Source of the DNA: Congeria kusceri
Taxonomy: Eukaryota; Mollusca; Bivalvia; Myida; Dreissenidae
Direction: 5' to 3'
NCBI GenBank assembly: GCA_027627225.1
Contig: CM051034.1
Location: 9,462,058 to 9,526,057, forward strand
Length of the DNA: 64,000 nucleotides
In this document: in pieces, positions 23,101 to 32,490 of the stretch
Layout of the letters: each line of letters starts with the position of its first letter
How positions within the stretch are numbered: the first letter of the stretch is position 1
Translations under genes and position numbers: made by a program
Notes under the pieces: generated by a model
Databases searched by the model: none
Seen by the model: the letters and a program-made list of their open reading frames with translations, nothing else
Told to the model about the DNA's origin: nothing

Positions 23101-26100
23101 ATAACTCACTATAAGGCCCTATGTGTGTACTTACTCAGCTGCTATATTATATAACTCACTATAAGGCCCTATGTGTGTACTTACTGAGCTGCTATATTAT
23201 ATAACTCACTATAAGACCCTATGTGTGTACTTACTGAGCTGCTATATTATATAACTCACTATAAGGCCCTATGTGTGTACTTACTGAGCTGCTATATTAT
23301 ATAACTCACGATAAGACCCTATGTGTGTCCTTACTGAGCTGCTATATTATATAACTCACTATAAGGCCCTATGTGTGTCCTTACTGAGCTGCTATATTAT
23401 ATAACTCACTATAAGGCCCTATGTGTGTCCTTACTGAGCTGCTATATTATATAACTCACTATAAGGCCCTATGTGTGTCCTTACTGAGCTGCTATATTAT
23501 ATAACTCACGATAAGACCCTATGTGTGTACTTACTGAGCTGCTATATTATATAACTCACTATAAGGCCCTATGTGTGTCCTTACTGAGCTGCTATATTAT
23601 ATAACTCACTATAAGGCCCTATGTGTGTCCTTACTGAGCTGCTATATTATATAACTCACTATAAGGCCCTATGTGTGTCCTTACTGAGCTGCTATGTTAT
23701 ATAACTCACTATAAGGCCCTATGTGTGTCCTTACTGAGCTGCTATATTATATAACTCACTATAAGGCCCTATGTGTGTACTTACTGAGCTGCTATATTAT
23801 ATAACTCACGATAAGACCCTATGTGTGTACTTACTGAGCTGCTATATTATATAACTCACGATAAGGCCCTATGTGTGTACTTACTCAGCTGCTATATTAT
23901 ATAACTCACTATAAGGCCCTATGTGTGTCCTTACTGAGCTGCTATATTATATATCTCACTATAAGGCCCTATGTGTGTCCTTACTGAGCTGCTATATTAT
24001 ATAGCTCACTATAAGGCCCTATGTGTGTACTTACTCAGCTGCTATATTATATATCTCACTATAAGGCCCTATGTGTGTCCTTACTGAGCTGCTATATTAT
24101 ATAACTCACTATAAGGCCCTATGTGTGTACTTACTGAGCTGCTATATTATATAACTCACTATAAGGCCCTATGTGTGTCCTTACTGAGCTGCTATGTTAT
24201 ATAACTCACTATAAGGCCCTATGTGTGTCCTTACTGAGCTGCTATATTATATAACTCACTATAAGGCCCTATGTGTGTACTTACTGAGCTGCTACATTAT
24301 ATAACTCACTATAAGGCCCTTTGTGTGTCCTTACTGAGCTGCTATATTATATAACTCACTATAAGGCCCTATGTGTGTACTTACTGAGCTGCTATATTAT
24401 ATAACTCACTATAAGGCCCTATGTGTGTCCTTACTGAGCTGCTATATTATATAACTCACTATAAGGCCCTATGTGTGTACTTACTCAGCTGCTATATTAT
24501 ATAACTCACTATAAGGCCCTATGTGTGTACTTACTGAGCTGCTATATTATATAACTCACTATAAGGCCCTATGTGTGTCCTTACTGAGCTGCTATATTAT
24601 ATAACTCACTATAAGGCCCTATGTGTGTCCTTACTGAGCTGCTATATTATATAACTCACGATAAGACCCTATGTGTGTACTTACTGAGCTGCTATATTAT
24701 ATAACTCACTATAAGGCCCTATGTGTGTACTTACTGAGCTGCTATATTATATAACTCACGATAAGGCCCTATGTGTGTACTTACTCAGCTGCTCATTAGT
24801 GTATATTTCCTGATGTATTTCAGTCAAAAGGTTCAAACCCCCATTAACTGTGAGAAATTTTTATTTTGCAATGGAAATTTATATTATATCAAATAATTTT
24901 TTTGCTAATTTAGTGCCTGTTTAGAACGAACACAAGGAAAGTATGTGCTATTGTATGTAAATGGTACATTAGTTAGATTGTTGTATAAAAAATAGATGGG
25001 TAATATTGTGATCCTATTGTATTTGTTTACGTATTGTTCCATGTTTTAAATGAATGCACTAACAGCTTAAAATTTTATAACCATACAACCCAAAATAGTG
25101 GATAACACTTCTTCTTTCATGCTGATGTTGATATAAAGTTCTACATTTAGAGATACAGGCCACAGTATTGTATGCTGTATTTTCAGATTTCTTTTATTGA
25201 AGACTGCAGGAAGAAGGCGTCTGGGTACGTATTATGTGTCAAACAGAAATGTCAAATAACACCATATTCCTTAAATGCTAAATCTTCATTGAAATGTGTA
25301 AGTTCATAGTATTATTGAACTGAAGTAAATTTTGTTACTAAATTATCATCATCTTTACCATAATCATGACTATCATCATCATCTTTACTATAATCATGAC
25401 TATCATCATCATCTTTACCATAATGATGACTATCATCATTATCTTTACCATAATCATGACTATCATCATCATCTTTACTATAATCATGACTATCATCATC
25501 ATCTTTACTATAATCATGACTATCATCATAATCTTTACCATAATCATGACTATCATCATCATCTTTACCATAATCATGACTATCATCATCATCTTTACCA
25601 TAATATTGACTATCATCATCATCTTTACCATAATCATGACTATCATCATCATCTTTACCATAATCATGACTATCATCATCATGACTATCATCATCATCTT
25701 TACCATAATCATGACTATCATCATCATCTTTACCATAATCATGACTATCATCATCATCATCATCTTTACCATAATCATGACTATCATCATCATCTTTACC
25801 ATAATCATGACTATCATCATCATCTTTACTATAATCATGACTATCATCATCATCTTTACCATAATCATGACTATCATCATCATCTTTACCATAATCATGA
25901 CTATCATCATCATCTTTACTATAATCATGACTTTCATCATCGTCTTTACCATAATCATGACTATCATCATCATCTTTACCATAATCATAACTATTTTACT
26001 GTTTGTCTTCTGCTAGTCTTCTCTGTTACTGTTGTTTGCATGGTTTGTTTTCATCATCATCATCATCATCATTGAAAACCATTAAAAACAAAACTACTGT

Positions 26101-29100
26101 TTGTGGAGAATTCGTCAAAACAATTTGCGTAATTTTCCAAATTATCATTAATTTCATTCTCATAATCATGATACTCAGATTGCCAATGAAAAAAGTTTGC
26201 AAGGGTGACTACATGTGTATAAAGTAACAATTATGGAGCATTGGCCCAATTTGTCTGATTTTTGTAAGAGAAAATGCCAGAAAAGGTTTGCCTGAAGTGA
26301 TCAGTGAATGAGATTGGCATCATCTGTTTGACATTTGCAGACTGATATGAACTTTTCTGCAAAATATAGTGGAATTATGCTTTATGGGAATTAATAGTTA
26401 AGAAACATAAGAACCATTTTTCTGAGAATTGTCGTGACATGTTCATTTTAACCACAAGTTAAGTACTTTATAATGCAATACAACAAGAAAAGAACGTCGA
26501 AGATTTCTGGAAAAAACCTTGTAAATGCATTACTTGCTACATTTGTTGTGATGTTCACTGCTGAATGCAGATTTAAAGCACTTATTATACCTTTAAAGCA
26601 TACTCCTATACATGTGTATGTAGTAACACTAGCGAGTACACATTGTAACTACTGCTCTGTCACAAGCACAAGCACCAAAACAAGTAAAGCAAAGCGCATA
26701 GGGGTCAACATTAGTTGCTATTTTAAGTCTATTAATAAGAATTCTGTAGATTTTATGATTCCTTTGCCATTCCATGTGTTACACGGTGTTAAAGCGAATC
26801 GGTACCCTCTGCGTTAAAAATAACCCAAAACGCCCCCTCTCCGTTACGGTACCTGCCTCTCGCCGTTATAAACCAACACGGAAAACTACGGGTGGGTCAA
26901 TTACACATTAATAGATATGTTTCTATCGCTATAATTAGAGTTTTATTGGTTTCACGGAAAATCTTGGTCATTACACTACTTGAATATCGTGTATTTCACT
27001 CTACAAAGCAGTCTATTTTCTAGAAATAGTGAAAACAGTTCTCAACTGTGACTGACATTTCCTCATTTGAGTGATATTTTTTGTCGTTTTTTCATTATGT
27101 TAGGACATTATGTTAGGATACTGACAAAGGCCCATGACTCTGACCTGCAATTTAGCTAGAGGCTCTTGTTTGAATTGACCTGTGACTGTTGTTGCACTGT
27201 GTCTTGTAATTATTATCATTTTATAATTAATGGTCACTAGTTTATAATTATACGGTCAATAAACCCAGATATTTTTATACACGGTTTTACAATATGCATT
27301 GGATTAAGGAAATAAATCAAAGTATTCAAATAATGAATTTTATTAAGTTTGATGACAACTGTACATCTTTAATCGGTCTAGTGTGTGATGTTTCTTGTAA
27401 GGAAGACAAGCACTTTTACAGCTTATTGATTTTAATCTTCTCCGATACCATCACATAATGTAACTAACTACTTACAACAATAGGAATATACTATTATCCA
27501 AGCAGTGTAACACGATACATCAGGCTAGCGCCAGGGGTGATAACAAAACACTAAATAGTGGTTTAAGTACTTGTCTAATGAGTAAGAGGACCTCGGTTCG
27601 AATCTGACTGAAGTATTTTCGGCGTAGCTATCTAACCCAACTTTTGGCCTTTCTTAATATCCAATTAAATGTGAAATTTTCTCGCTAGTGTTTCAGTGGT
27701 TGCAGATGTACTAGTAGTTCCTACATGCTTACTGGGTGTCCAAGTGGGATCTGTGGGCCTTATTGACAACAATGGCCCCTCTTGTTTGCTGTCCAGATTC
27801 ACCTGTTTAGGCTAATGGGCCAAATATTTCTGTTTTGCGTCTTTACAAATATTATATTATTATAAAGTGTAAACCGCATTGGCAATAATTGTAAAGCATC
27901 GCAAAATGCGTTTAAGAGTCTTTTAAGTGTCTGTTTCCAGAGTTACCCCTAGATTTCACATTTCCATTGTTATTTTTAGAGCTCTAAACATATTAAGTTA
28001 AAGTTGATTGATACATTCACGACAGCCACTTGCAGACAGTCTCGTGATGATGGCACAAGTATGTTCAAACAGAATTCGCTCAACTTTATAATAGCGTTTT
28101 AAATAATAAATAAGGTATATAAAGAATACATGGTTTGTGTCCAGATGGAGAAAGTTCATCCGACGAGGCTTAGAAAATAAATATAGGGCAATCTTTAGCA
28201 TTTGATATAATGAAAACAAGGCGCAGTTATTACATACAAAATATAAGCAAATAATATATTCATACTCATATTATTATTATTTTGGGTTATTGGGTTATTG
28301 TTAACGGAGAGGGTACCGATTCGCTGTACCACCGTGTGTTATACACATGAGTGTTGATATCTTTCAGGCAGGGAAACCAGGTGTCCTTGTTTAGTGGTAA
28401 GTATGTGTAGTAACGTTACAGTATAAACCAACACCATTCTAAATGGAAATATATAGTTTTGGAGTCTCATTTCATCGTTTTAAATGCTTAATTTTATGTT
28501 TCAATTATGCTTAACTTTGCTGGAATTTGTTTAGAAATGCTGTTTTTGACTGACTATTTGAGAGGTGTAGGGTTTACCATAAGTAATATAGACATAATAG
28601 TGTGGTGCATGCTTAAAATTTCTTGAATTAATAGTTTGTTAATTTGCACACATTTTAATGAAATATTCACTATATAAAATTGTGTTCACAAGAGTAACAG
28701 CTTAAGCTTGAATGTTGTTTTGTTGTCTTCAGATTTTGAAAAAGGGGACTTATTTGGCACATCCAGTTCTGGGACCGGACTCTTCGGTCAAGGCTTGGGA
28801 ACCAGCTTGTTTGGCCAGACTGCAACAGTGAACCAGTCCGGTGTACTATTTGGCCAGACAGATTCAAGTTCTTTAGCTGCTGGAGAATTGTTTGGCCAGT
28901 CAGGATCAGCTACATCATTTGGCCAGACTGGATCACAGTCATTGTTTGGTCAGAGTGACGCACAGACTGGTTTTGGTGGACAGCCAACTTTCGGACAAAC
29001 TGGCAGTGCAATTGGTCAAACTCCCGCACAGTCTACTAGTACACCTCTGTTTGGACTGACTGGTTCAGGTTTTGGTCAGTCTGCTGGCCAGTCAGCAGGC

Positions 29101-29601
29101 AGTTTTGGTCAGACTGGTACACCGTCTATATTTGGGCAGTCTACTCAGGCAAACCAGTCTGTGTTTGGACAGACAGCACAGTCTACTTTTGGACAAAGCA
29201 CATCCCAACAAGAAGGCATGTTTGGCAAACCAGTTCAGGGTGCTCCTGAGACACCAAGGAAATCCCTGTTCGGATCCCCTGATTCAAACCTGTTCACATC
29301 AAATATGTTTGGAACACCAAAAGCCACCGTGAATGCCACTGACCCTACATTTTCACAATCAAACGTTTTGCCCAACAACCAAATCAGTGGAGTGCAGCCT
29401 ACCCAAGAATTAGGTTCCACTGCACAGAGTGGTACCACTGCACAGGGCGGTGCCACTGCACAAACCCGTGATGGTGCTGTGGGCGGTGTGTACACACCTC
29501 TTGATCAGCTGACTAAAGGCGAGAGGGAACAGTTTGAATCACAAACGTTTACTGTTGGTTTAATTCCAACCAGGCCTCCGCCTAAAGAACTTTGCATGTA
29601 A
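11078..29601 (+). CDS. NUP42: Nucleoporin NUP42 (NUPL2/CG1), eight exons, 509 aa
   Basis: FG nucleoporin of the cytoplasmic face of the nuclear pore; its family binds Gle1 and supports mRNA export. Exons: 11078-11162, 12487-12733, 12847-12944, 13176-13252, 14007-14093, 25187-25224, 28368-28396, 28733-29601. The junctions all have GT..AG introns and join to 1530 nt without a frame break. Order: CCCH zinc finger (C-x7-C-x5-C-x3-H, residues 4-22), Gly/Trp-rich segment (about 35-75), a central helical region (about 110-210, with the conserved MWEVGKMWPFSC and GLTDISMEELR blocks), about 18 FG repeats (221-400), and the C-terminal tail FTVGLIPTRPPPKELCM, the conserved Gle1-interaction end of the family. 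Exon 4 uses the donor TAT|GTAGGT; the alternative GTAAAG four bases later would break the frame. Intron 5 is 11.1 kb and holds nested transposons and a 7-kb satellite. Human NUP42 is a little shorter (about 423 aa). Confidence 0.93.
12487..12733 (+). CDS. NUP42: NUP42 exon 2: Gly/Trp-rich low-complexity exon
   Basis: The acceptor TTTTCCAG|GTTACAG and donor ATAGT|GTAAGT frame 247 nt that encode YSVTAQRQLFGGGG, then Gly runs broken by W (GGGWGG, SGWDGG, GGGWGG), then FQNSNNPYKWNAKDAQARNSS. The GGT/GGC triplet tract should be length-polymorphic in units of one codon. The reverse strand of this exon gives His/Pro-rich frames that are only shadows. Confidence 0.88.
13302..13805. mobile_element. 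hAT MITE with perfect 8-bp target duplication (NUP42 intron 4)
   Basis: The ends TAGGGCTGCAACAATATTCC and GCAAAAATATGG-type inverted end (...TTTTTGCATCCCTA) form imperfect terminal inverted repeats. ATGGCTTT occurs directly before (13294-13301) and directly after (13806-13813), a perfect 8-bp duplication typical of hAT transposition. The interior near the right end is a tandem of GCAATATATTGCAATATGA-type units. No coding capacity. Confidence 0.88.
14227..16746. mobile_element. hAT-like element inserted in the HINE-like element
   Basis: Left end CAGGGTTCACACCGGC; right end GGCATGAACCATG, reverse complement CATGGTTCATGCC, so the ends are imperfect inverted repeats. CTTAGA flanks both sides (14221-14226 and 16747-16752); with two more positions allowed, the duplication may be an aged 8-bp one. 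Both ends carry CCTTGAATTT/CCTTGAAAAA-like repeats. There is no transposase. It contains a further nested element at 15044-16515. Confidence 0.6.
15044..16515 (+). mobile_element. HINE-like element, nested third level, with about 167-bp internal repeats
   Basis: It starts TTTAGCTCCACTATTCACC and ends GAATAGTCGAGCGCGCTGTC followed by the CTAAGACAGC hairpin arm and CTCTTTTT. Internally it has about seven tandem copies of a unit near 167 bp, each containing GGTTAAGGTTTGCGTGCAAC, a TTCAGTTGAAACTTCACAC block, GGTCACTGACCAAGGCCCAT and AGAATTATGCCCCTTTTT. No protein is encoded. Confidence 0.75.
17741..24793. repeat. 7.05-kb satellite array, 50-bp unit, about 141 copies (NUP42 intron 5)
   Basis: A near-perfect tandem array whose unit reads TATTATATAACTCACTATAA, GGCCCTATGTGTGTACTTAC, TGAGCTGCTA. 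Variation is confined to a few positions: GTACTT/GTCCTT, CTGAG/CTCAG, CACTAT/CACGAT, AAGGCC/AAGACC. Two units carry a one-base insertion (CTATAATTATA near 21142 and near 23091), each preceded by a GTTTGTACTT variant unit. A five-unit, 250-bp block is repeated head-to-tail at 21421-21670 and 21671-21920. The array is transcribed as part of NUP42 intron 5. No open frame of interest exists inside it. Confidence 0.97.
24794..25186. other. End of NUP42 intron 5
   Basis: Unique AT-rich intron sequence between the satellite array and the exon 6 acceptor (TATTTTCAG|ATTTCT). Nothing else is recognised. Confidence 0.5.
25345..25990. repeat. 30-bp minisatellite (ATCATCATC...) in NUP42 intron 6
   Basis: About 21 copies of a unit built from CATCATCATCTTTACCATAA plus TCATGACTAT, with small length variants at 25680 and 25755. 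Since the period is divisible by three, three frames remain open over 216-247 codons (HHLYHNHDYH, MTIIIIFTII, MMMIVMIMVK). The array lies in an intron, so these are not genes. Confidence 0.95.
27116..27173 (+). mobile_element. Fragment of a HINE-like element
   Basis: ACTGACAAAGGCCCATGACT and CTGACCTGCAATTTAGC match the internal unit of the 15044-16515 element (see 15907-15945), followed directly by GAGGCTCTTGTTTG, the typical 3' end. It is an internally deleted relic. Confidence 0.6.
27540..27625 (+). mobile_element. tRNA-like SINE head
   Basis: A stretch with a loose A-box (AGTGGTTTAAG) and a good B-box GGTTCGAATCT, spaced about as in a tRNA, but without a convincing cloverleaf or acceptor stem. 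It is probably the 5' end of a decayed tRNA-derived SINE rather than a tRNA gene. Confidence 0.4.
28733..29601 (+). CDS. NUP42: NUP42 exon 8: FG-repeat domain and C-terminal tail
   Basis: The acceptor GTCTTCAG|ATTTTGAA joins the phase-1 G of exon 7 to make Asp. The exon encodes about 18 xFG repeats (mostly LFGQ, SFGQ, TFGQ, VFGQ), Ser/Thr/Gln-rich linkers and a few MFGTP/LFGSP units, then a non-repeat tail VYTPLDQLTKGEREQFESQT and FTVGLIPTRPPPKELCM. The in-frame Met upstream (28708) lies in the intron and is not the start. Confidence 0.92.
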
Positions 29602-29622
29602 ATAACATCTTGTTAAAATATC

Positions 29623-29628
29623 AATAAA
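29623..29628 (+). promoter_or_regulatory. NUP42: NUP42 poly(A) signal
   Basis: AATAAA lies 22 bp after the TAA stop of NUP42, a close but usable position. A HINE-like element begins about 60 bp further on, so the 3' UTR is probably short. Confidence 0.6.
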
Positions 29629-29685
29629 TTAGTGACTCAATTAGTGACTCAATTGTTCTAATGATGTGGAATCACTTACGGCTGT

Positions 29686-32297
29686 TTTTAGCTCACCTGA
29701 GCATTAGGTGCTCGGTGAGCTATTGGTATAGGGGACCTCTCAGGTGGCGTCGGGCGTCTATTGACTGCGTCCGTATACCGTCAACAATTTGGACCGTTAT
29801 CGTGATAAAGACTACATTTTTAGCTCGACTATTCGAAGAATAGGTGAGCTTTCCTACTACCCCCAGCGGCGTCGTCCACGTCTGAATTTGGTTAAAGTTT
29901 TTATTCAAAAGTCTTGTTACTTCAAAACTACATAAATTATTCACTTGAAACTTGGAATATACTTTTGTCATCAACACCAGTGTCAGGGGCAATATTCCCC
30001 ATAACTATATTTTGTATTTTGACAGAGTTATGCCCCTTTTTCACTTAGATTTTCTGGTTAAAGTTTATATTCAAAAGTTTTGTAACTTCAAAACTACATA
30101 AGTTATTCACTTGAAACTTGGAATATACCTTTGTCATCAACTCCAGTATCAAGGGCAACATTCCATTTAACTCTGTTTTGTATTTTGACAGAGTTATGCC
30201 CCTTTTTCACATAGATTTTATGGTTAAAGTTTATATTCATAAGTTGTGTAACTTCAAAACTACATAAGTTATTCGCTTGAAACTTGCAACTAACCTTTGT
30301 CATCAACTCCAGTGTCAGGGGCAACATTCCCCATAACTCTGTTTTGTATTTTGACAGATTTATGCCCCTTTTTCACTTAGATTTTCTGGTTAAAGTTTAT
30401 ATTCAAAAGTTTTGTTACTTCAAATCTACATACATTATTCACTTGAAACTTGGAACTAACCTTTGTCATCAACTCCAGTATCAAGGGCAACATTCCCCAT
30501 AACTCTGTTTTGTATTTGACAGAGTTATGACCCTTTTTCACATATATTTTCTGGTTAAAGTTAATATTCAAAAGTTTTGTAACTTCAATACTACAAAAGC
30601 TATTCACTTGAAACTTGGAATATACCTTTGTAATCAATTCCAGTATCAGGGTGAACATTCCCCATAACTAGATTTTGTATTTTGATAGAGTTATGTCCAT
30701 ATTTCACATAGATTTTCTGTTTAAAGTTTATATTCAAAAGTTTTGTAACTACAAAACTACATAAGTTTTTCACTTGAAACTTCGAACTTACCTTTATCAT
30801 CAACTCTAGTACTAGGGGCAACATTACCCATCACTCTATTTTGTATTTTGACAGAGTTATGTCCCCTTTTCACTTAGATTTTCTGTTTAAAGTTTATATT
30901 CAAAAGTTTGGTAACTACATAAGTTATTCACTTGAAACTTGGAACTAACCTTTGTCATCAACTCTAGTATCAGGGGAAACATTACCCATAACTATGTTTT
31001 ATATTTTGACAGAGTTAGCCCACTTTTTACATAGACTTTGTGGTTAAAGTTTTTGTTACAAAAATTTATAAACTATACAAGGCTTCACCTAAAAATATTG
31101 TATTTTAACAAATGTATGCCCTTTTCACTATCCAAAATATGTACCAATTGAAATACTTCGCATAGTCGAGCACGCTGTCCTCTGACAGCTCTTGTTTATT
31201 CAATCTTGACCTAACTTGCACAGTTTTTGTAAGACCATAAAATCCCGGATGGGATTGTTATTGGGTCAGATCACACCAGTAACACCAGTGTTATTGCCCC
31301 TTTTTCATGCGAAAAAAAGTGCAAAAGTGCCCTTTTCCGTCCAATCTTAACCAAACTTTCACAGTTTGTGTATGACCATCAGATCTCAGCAGATGTAAAA
31401 AATGGGCCAGATGTTTCAAACACCAGAGTTATTGCCCTTAGTTTATAAAAAATTATACAAAATGGACATTATTCAGGATAGAGAGAGACATTTTTCATCC
31501 AATCTTCACCAATCTTGCACAGTTTGTCTATTACCATGAGACTACAGTTAAAGTCGAATATAAGCAAGATCGGACCAGAAACACCAGAGTTCTTGCCCTG
31601 TTTTTGTGAAAAAATATGCAAAAATGGACTTCATTTTTCATCCATTCTTCACCATTCGTGTACAGTTTGTTTGTGAAAGTAAGACTACAGGTTAAGTCGA
31701 ATATAAGCATGATCAGATCAGAAATACCAGAGTTATTTCCCCTTGTGATTGGCTTGTACACACGTTAACCAAACATACACAGTTTGCACATGACCATAAA
31801 AATTGATTGATAAAATTTCATTTCCAACAGTTGCAAGACTTGCATGCAGTTATTTGTACATGCAACTTTGATGTCTTTTGAGCCTGCATTAACATCATTT
31901 ATCATCATTGGAAAGAAAATTATCAAAGAAAAAGCAAGACTTTACCTTATAGCACAGCCATCGCAATTATCGCATTGCAACTAGTTTTCCAAAACTGTTT
32001 GCGAAAAAGACATCAAAATCTACTGTTTGTGCAGTTTCCAGAATTGTCAATGACTTAAGGAAAAAGGGTCAGGTAAGAATATCGGGAGGAATTATTTGAG
32101 AACCATTAGCAAAACAACACACATCCACTACCCAACTCATACTTTAGTTAGCCCATTGCACTAACCGATGTTTTAAATCAAAATTGATCCTACCCCCTCT
32201 CTGTATTGTTCAGATACCTTAATTTTCAAACCAGTATGGTCTTCAACTGTACCAGTTCTCAGGTGAGCGCTTTGGGCCATCATGGCCCTTTTGTTTG
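29686..32297 (+). mobile_element. HINE-like element (AGCTCACCTGAG family) with nested insertion
   Basis: It starts TTTTTAGCTCACCTGAGC, runs to about 29816, is interrupted by the element at 29817-31197, and resumes at ATTCAATCTTGACC. It ends CTCAGGTGAGCGCTTTGGGC, then CATCATGGCCC and TTTTGTTT. The start (GCTCACCTGAG) and end (CTCAGGTGAGC) are inverted copies, and GGGCC..GGCCC near the 3' end can form a hairpin. The internal part has degenerate units with CAATCTTGACCTAACTTGCA-like motifs. Confidence 0.75.
29817..31197 (+). mobile_element. HINE-like element (AGCTCGACTATTC family), complete copy
   Basis: It starts TTTTAGCTCGACTATTCGAA and GAATAGGTGAGCTTTCC, and ends CATAGTCGAGCACGCTGTCC then TCTGACAGC and TCTTGTTTA. 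GCTCGACTAT and ATAGTCGAGC are inverted. Between them are about seven tandem units of roughly 180 bp, each with TTCACTTGAAACTTGGAA, TTTGTCATCAACTCCAG, GGGGCAACATTCCCCATAAC and TTATGCCCCTTTTTCAC. It is inserted in another HINE-like element and is non-coding. The 72-94-codon frames within it are repeat products. Confidence 0.82.
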
Positions 32298-32490
32298 GTA
32301 TATATACTAAACAAAACTTCCAACATCACATGTTCAAAGCTCCGTTTAATTAATAGGACAACCCATGGAAAAACAAGTGTGATCACCATTCCTTTGGACA
32401 TGATGACCACTTTTGTTCTTTCTATGCATCCGAGATGCACTGCAGTATTGACTGCAAGAGAGGGACATAACCGTTATTGATGTGTGTGAT

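Larger units (their letters stand above)
26774..28350. mobile_element. Inverted-repeat element abutting the NUP42 exon 7 acceptor
   Basis: The left end (CATGTGTTACACGGTGTTA, then AGCGAATCGGTACCCTCTGC, GTTA, AATAACCCA) is matched in reverse complement by the right end (TAACGGAGAGGGTACCGATT, CGCTGT, then ACCGTGTGTTATACACATG), about 55 bp with small gaps. The roughly 1.47-kb interior has no transposase but includes a HINE-like fragment and a tRNA-like stretch. The right end stops about 18-20 bp before exon 7, so the exon 7 acceptor region partly lies against transposon sequence. Confidence 0.7.

Noticed and set aside
17741..24793. CRISPR array
   Set aside because: The regular 50-bp repeats have no unique spacers and lie in an intron of an animal gene; it is a satellite.
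25332..26075. His/Tyr/Asn-rich 247-codon frame, reminiscent of metal-binding repeats
   Set aside because: It is the 30-bp minisatellite within NUP42 intron 6, and the other frames are equally open.
26473..26817. 114-codon plus-strand frame in NUP42 intron 6
   Set aside because: It overlaps the left end of an inverted-repeat element and has no recognisable domain.
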